64,000 bases of DNA from Rhodococcus sp. KRD162 (GTDB lineage Bacteria; Actinomycetota; Actinomycetes; Mycobacteriales; Mycobacteriaceae). The notes under the pieces are model-generated. The model made no database searches, was not told the DNA's origin, and worked only from the letters and a program-made list of their open reading frames with translations. The position numbers and the translations under genes were made by a program. The stretch covers positions 221,837-285,836 of the forward strand of contig NZ_JABFAU010000015.1 in the NCBI RefSeq assembly GCF_017168335.1, in the 5' to 3' direction. Shown here piece after piece: positions 62,233-64,000 of the stretch; the first letter of the stretch is position 1, and each line of letters starts with the position of its first letter.

Positions 62233-63786
62233 ATGACAGATACAGCACACGGTCCTGCTCGACCTGGAGACCTCGTGGAAGCCGCAGGCGAGCCGGTCGG
62301 CGGTGGCCTGATCAAGGACAGCTACGATCCGCGGCTGACCAACGACGACCTCGCGCCGCTGAAGAAGCAGACCTGGACCTCGTACAACCTGTTCGCCTTC
62401 TGGATGTCCGACGTGCACTCGGTGGGCGGGTACGTGACGGCAGGCAGTCTGTTCGCGCTCGGGTTGGCCAGTTGGCAGGTGTTGGTCGCACTCCTGGTCG
62501 GCATCACCATCGTCTATTTCTTCTGCAACCTCGTCGCCAAGCCCAGTCAGGTGTCGGGAGTTCCGTATCCGGTCATCTGCCGCAGCGTCTTCGGTGTTCT
62601 CGGTGCCAACATTCCGGCCGTCATCCGAGGCTTGATCGCCGTCGCCTGGTACGGCATTCAGACCTTCCTCGCCTCGGCGGCACTGGACATCGTGCTGATC
62701 AAGCTGTTCCCGTCGCTGGCTCCGTACGCCGTCACCGCCGACTACGGGTTCGCCGGACTCTCTCTGCTCGGCTGGGTCAGCTTCCTGTTCCTCTGGGTCG
62801 TCCAGGCCGCGGTGTTCTGGCGCGGCATGGAGTCCATCCGCAAGTTCATCGACTTCTGCGGCCCGGCCGTCTACGTCGTGATGTTCATGCTGTGCGGCTA
62901 CCTGATCTGGAAGGCCGGTTGGGGGGCAATCGATCTCAATCTCGGCGATGTGGAGCACACGGGTCTGAGTTCCATTCCGATCATGCTCGGTGCCATTGCA
63001 CTGGTGGTGTCCTACTTCTCCGGCCCGATGCTCAACTTCGGCGACTTCTCCCGCTACGGCAAGTCCTACGCCGCAGTGAAGAAGGGCAACTTCCTCGGCC
63101 TACCGGTGAACTTCCTGGTCTTCTCGATCCTCGTCGTCGTCACCGCGTCCCTGACGCTTCCGGTGTTCGGTGAGCTGATCACCGATCCGGTCGAGACCGT
63201 GGCACGGATCGACAGCACCTTCGCCATCGTCCTCGGCGCACTGACGTTCACCATCGCCACCATCGGTATCAACATCGTCGCCAACTTCATCTCCCCGGCG
63301 TTCGACTTCTCCAACGTCAGTCCGCAGCGCATCAGCTGGCGTGCGGGCGGAATGATCGCCGCCATCGGTTCGGTGCTGATCACCCCGTGGAACCTGTACA
63401 ACAATCCCGATGTCATTCACCTGACGCTGGAAACTCTCGGCGCATTCATCGGACCACTGTTCGGCATCCTCATCGCCGACAACTACCTCGTCCGCAAGCA
63501 GAAGGTCGTCGTCGACGAGTTGTTCTCGATGTCTCCCACCGGCCTGTACTGGTACTCGAAGGGCTACAACCCGGCTGCGGTGTACTCCACCATCGTCGGC
63601 GCAGCGGTGGCCATGATCACCGTGCTCTTCAACGGAGCGATCGAGGGCATGGAAATCGCCGGTATGTCGACGGCATCGAAGTACAGCTGGTTCATCGGAT
63701 GCGGCATCGGATTCGTCGTGTACTACTACCTGGCCACGCGAACCAAGCTGGCAGTGACCAACTTCGACGTTCCAGCGAAGGCATAG
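62233..63786 (+). CDS. NCS1-family nucleobase/hydantoin/allantoin transporter
   Basis: A 517-aa membrane protein with about 12 hydrophobic helices, most likely a sodium- or proton-coupled importer of a nucleobase-like ring (hydantoin, allantoin, cytosine or uracil). Family marks are SYDPRLTNDDLAPLKKQTW before the first helix, FWMSDVHSVGGY, GVPYPVICRSVFGVLGANIP, AVAWYGIQTF, GDFSRYG and TPWNLYNN. The tryptophan, glutamine and asparagine positions resemble the Mhp1 hydantoin transporter. Start by ribosome site at ATG 62233. It is followed after 10 bp by a racemase-family gene, which favours hydantoin or allantoin as substrate. Confidence 0.92.
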   Translation: MTDTAHGPARPGDLVEAAGEPVGGGLIKDSYDPRLTNDDLAPLKKQTWTSYNLFAFWMSDVHSVGGYVTAGSLFALGLASWQVLVALLVGITIVYFFCNLVAKPSQVSGVPYPVICRSVFGVLGANIPAVIRGLIAVAWYGIQTFLASAALDIVLIKLFPSLAPYAVTADYGFAGLSLLGWVSFLFLWVVQAAVFWRGMESIRKFIDFCGPAVYVVMFMLCGYLIWKAGWGAIDLNLGDVEHTGLSSIPIMLGAIALVVSYFSGPMLNFGDFSRYGKSYAAVKKGNFLGLPVNFLVFSILVVVTASLTLPVFGELITDPVETVARIDSTFAIVLGALTFTIATIGINIVANFISPAFDFSNVSPQRISWRAGGMIAAIGSVLITPWNLYNNPDVIHLTLETLGAFIGPLFGILIADNYLVRKQKVVVDELFSMSPTGLYWYSKGYNPAAVYSTIVGAAVAMITVLFNGAIEGMEIAGMSTASKYSWFIGCGIGFVVYYYLATRTKLAVTNFDVPAKA

Positions 63787-63796
63787 GATTTCTTTC

Positions 63797-64000
63797 GTGC
63801 TCATCAAGGTCATCAATCCGAACACCACCCGTTCGATGACCGCAACGATCGGTGACTGTGCCCGGGCCGTGGTCGGTCCGGGCACCGTCGTCGAGGCGGT
63901 CAGTCCCTCGATGGGGCCGGTGTCGATCGAAAGCCACGTCGACGAAGCCCTCAGTGTCCCGGGCATTCTCGCCGAGATCGCCACCGGCGAGGCCGCAGGT
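63797..64000 (+). CDS. Asp/Glu/hydantoin racemase family protein, 5' part
   Basis: Sixty-eight codons before the window ends. The N-terminus LIKVINPNTTRSMTATIGD is the opening beta-strand and substrate loop of aspartate/glutamate/hydantoin (or allantoin) racemases, followed by VVGPGTVVEAVSPSMGPVSIES, also family-typical. It starts at GTG 63797 with AGGA upstream, 10 bp after the NCS1 transporter. The catalytic cysteines would be further downstream and are not visible. Confidence 0.85.
   Translation, partial: MLIKVINPNTTRSMTATIGDCARAVVGPGTVVEAVSPSMGPVSIESHVDEALSVPGILAEIATGEAAG

Overview
The window is G+C-rich, densely coded actinobacterial DNA. The gene set (mycofactocin genes mftE/F/G, actinobacterial-type ethanolamine ammonia-lyase, very large NRPSs and a strong palindromic element downstream of an amidohydrolase) points to Mycobacteriales, most likely Rhodococcus. 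That assignment is an inference from gene content, not from a marker gene. No rRNA, tRNA, IS element, phage or CRISPR was seen.

Region 1 (1-42.9 kb, all minus strand) is an NRPS locus read right to left. NRPS1 (6967 aa) and NRPS2 (7257 aa) follow each other with a 53-bp gap. Together they hold 13 condensation domains, 12 intact adenylation domains, 12 carrier domains and one epimerase. Module 7 is split between the two proteins: its C domain ends NRPS1 and its A-T pair begins NRPS2. The facing ends carry two copies of the same roughly 70-residue A-domain-like segment. NRPS2 ends in a C domain plus a degenerate A-domain N-lobe, with no thioesterase or reductase, so the line probably continues beyond base 1. 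Specificity residues read by eye predict X1-Thr-Ser-Ser-Thr-X2-Ser-Ser-X3-X2-D-Ser-X1-(next), a Ser/Thr-rich peptide of 13 or more units. No MbtH-like protein, phosphopantetheinyl transferase, tailoring enzyme, transporter or cluster regulator lies in the window.

Region 2 (43.4-49 kb) holds an amidohydrolase-3 enzyme, a hotdog thioesterase, acetoacetyl-CoA synthetase and a medium/long-chain acyl-CoA synthetase.

Region 3 (49-57.3 kb) is ethanolamine catabolism. A permease and EutB/EutC (joined by ATGA overlaps) feed acetaldehyde to an aldehyde dehydrogenase that is coupled to a DUF779 protein. A GAF-domain regulator lies upstream, and a cation efflux protein lies between the two operons. There are no microcompartment or EutA genes.

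Region 4 (57.4-61.3 kb) has a 45-aa lysine-rich protein followed by mftG, mftF and mftE, the late part of the mycofactocin pathway. mftA-D are not beside them.

Region 5 (61.3-64 kb, plus strand) has a GntR regulator, an NCS1 transporter and the start of an Asp/Glu/hydantoin racemase, probably for uptake and breakdown of hydantoin, allantoin or a related compound.
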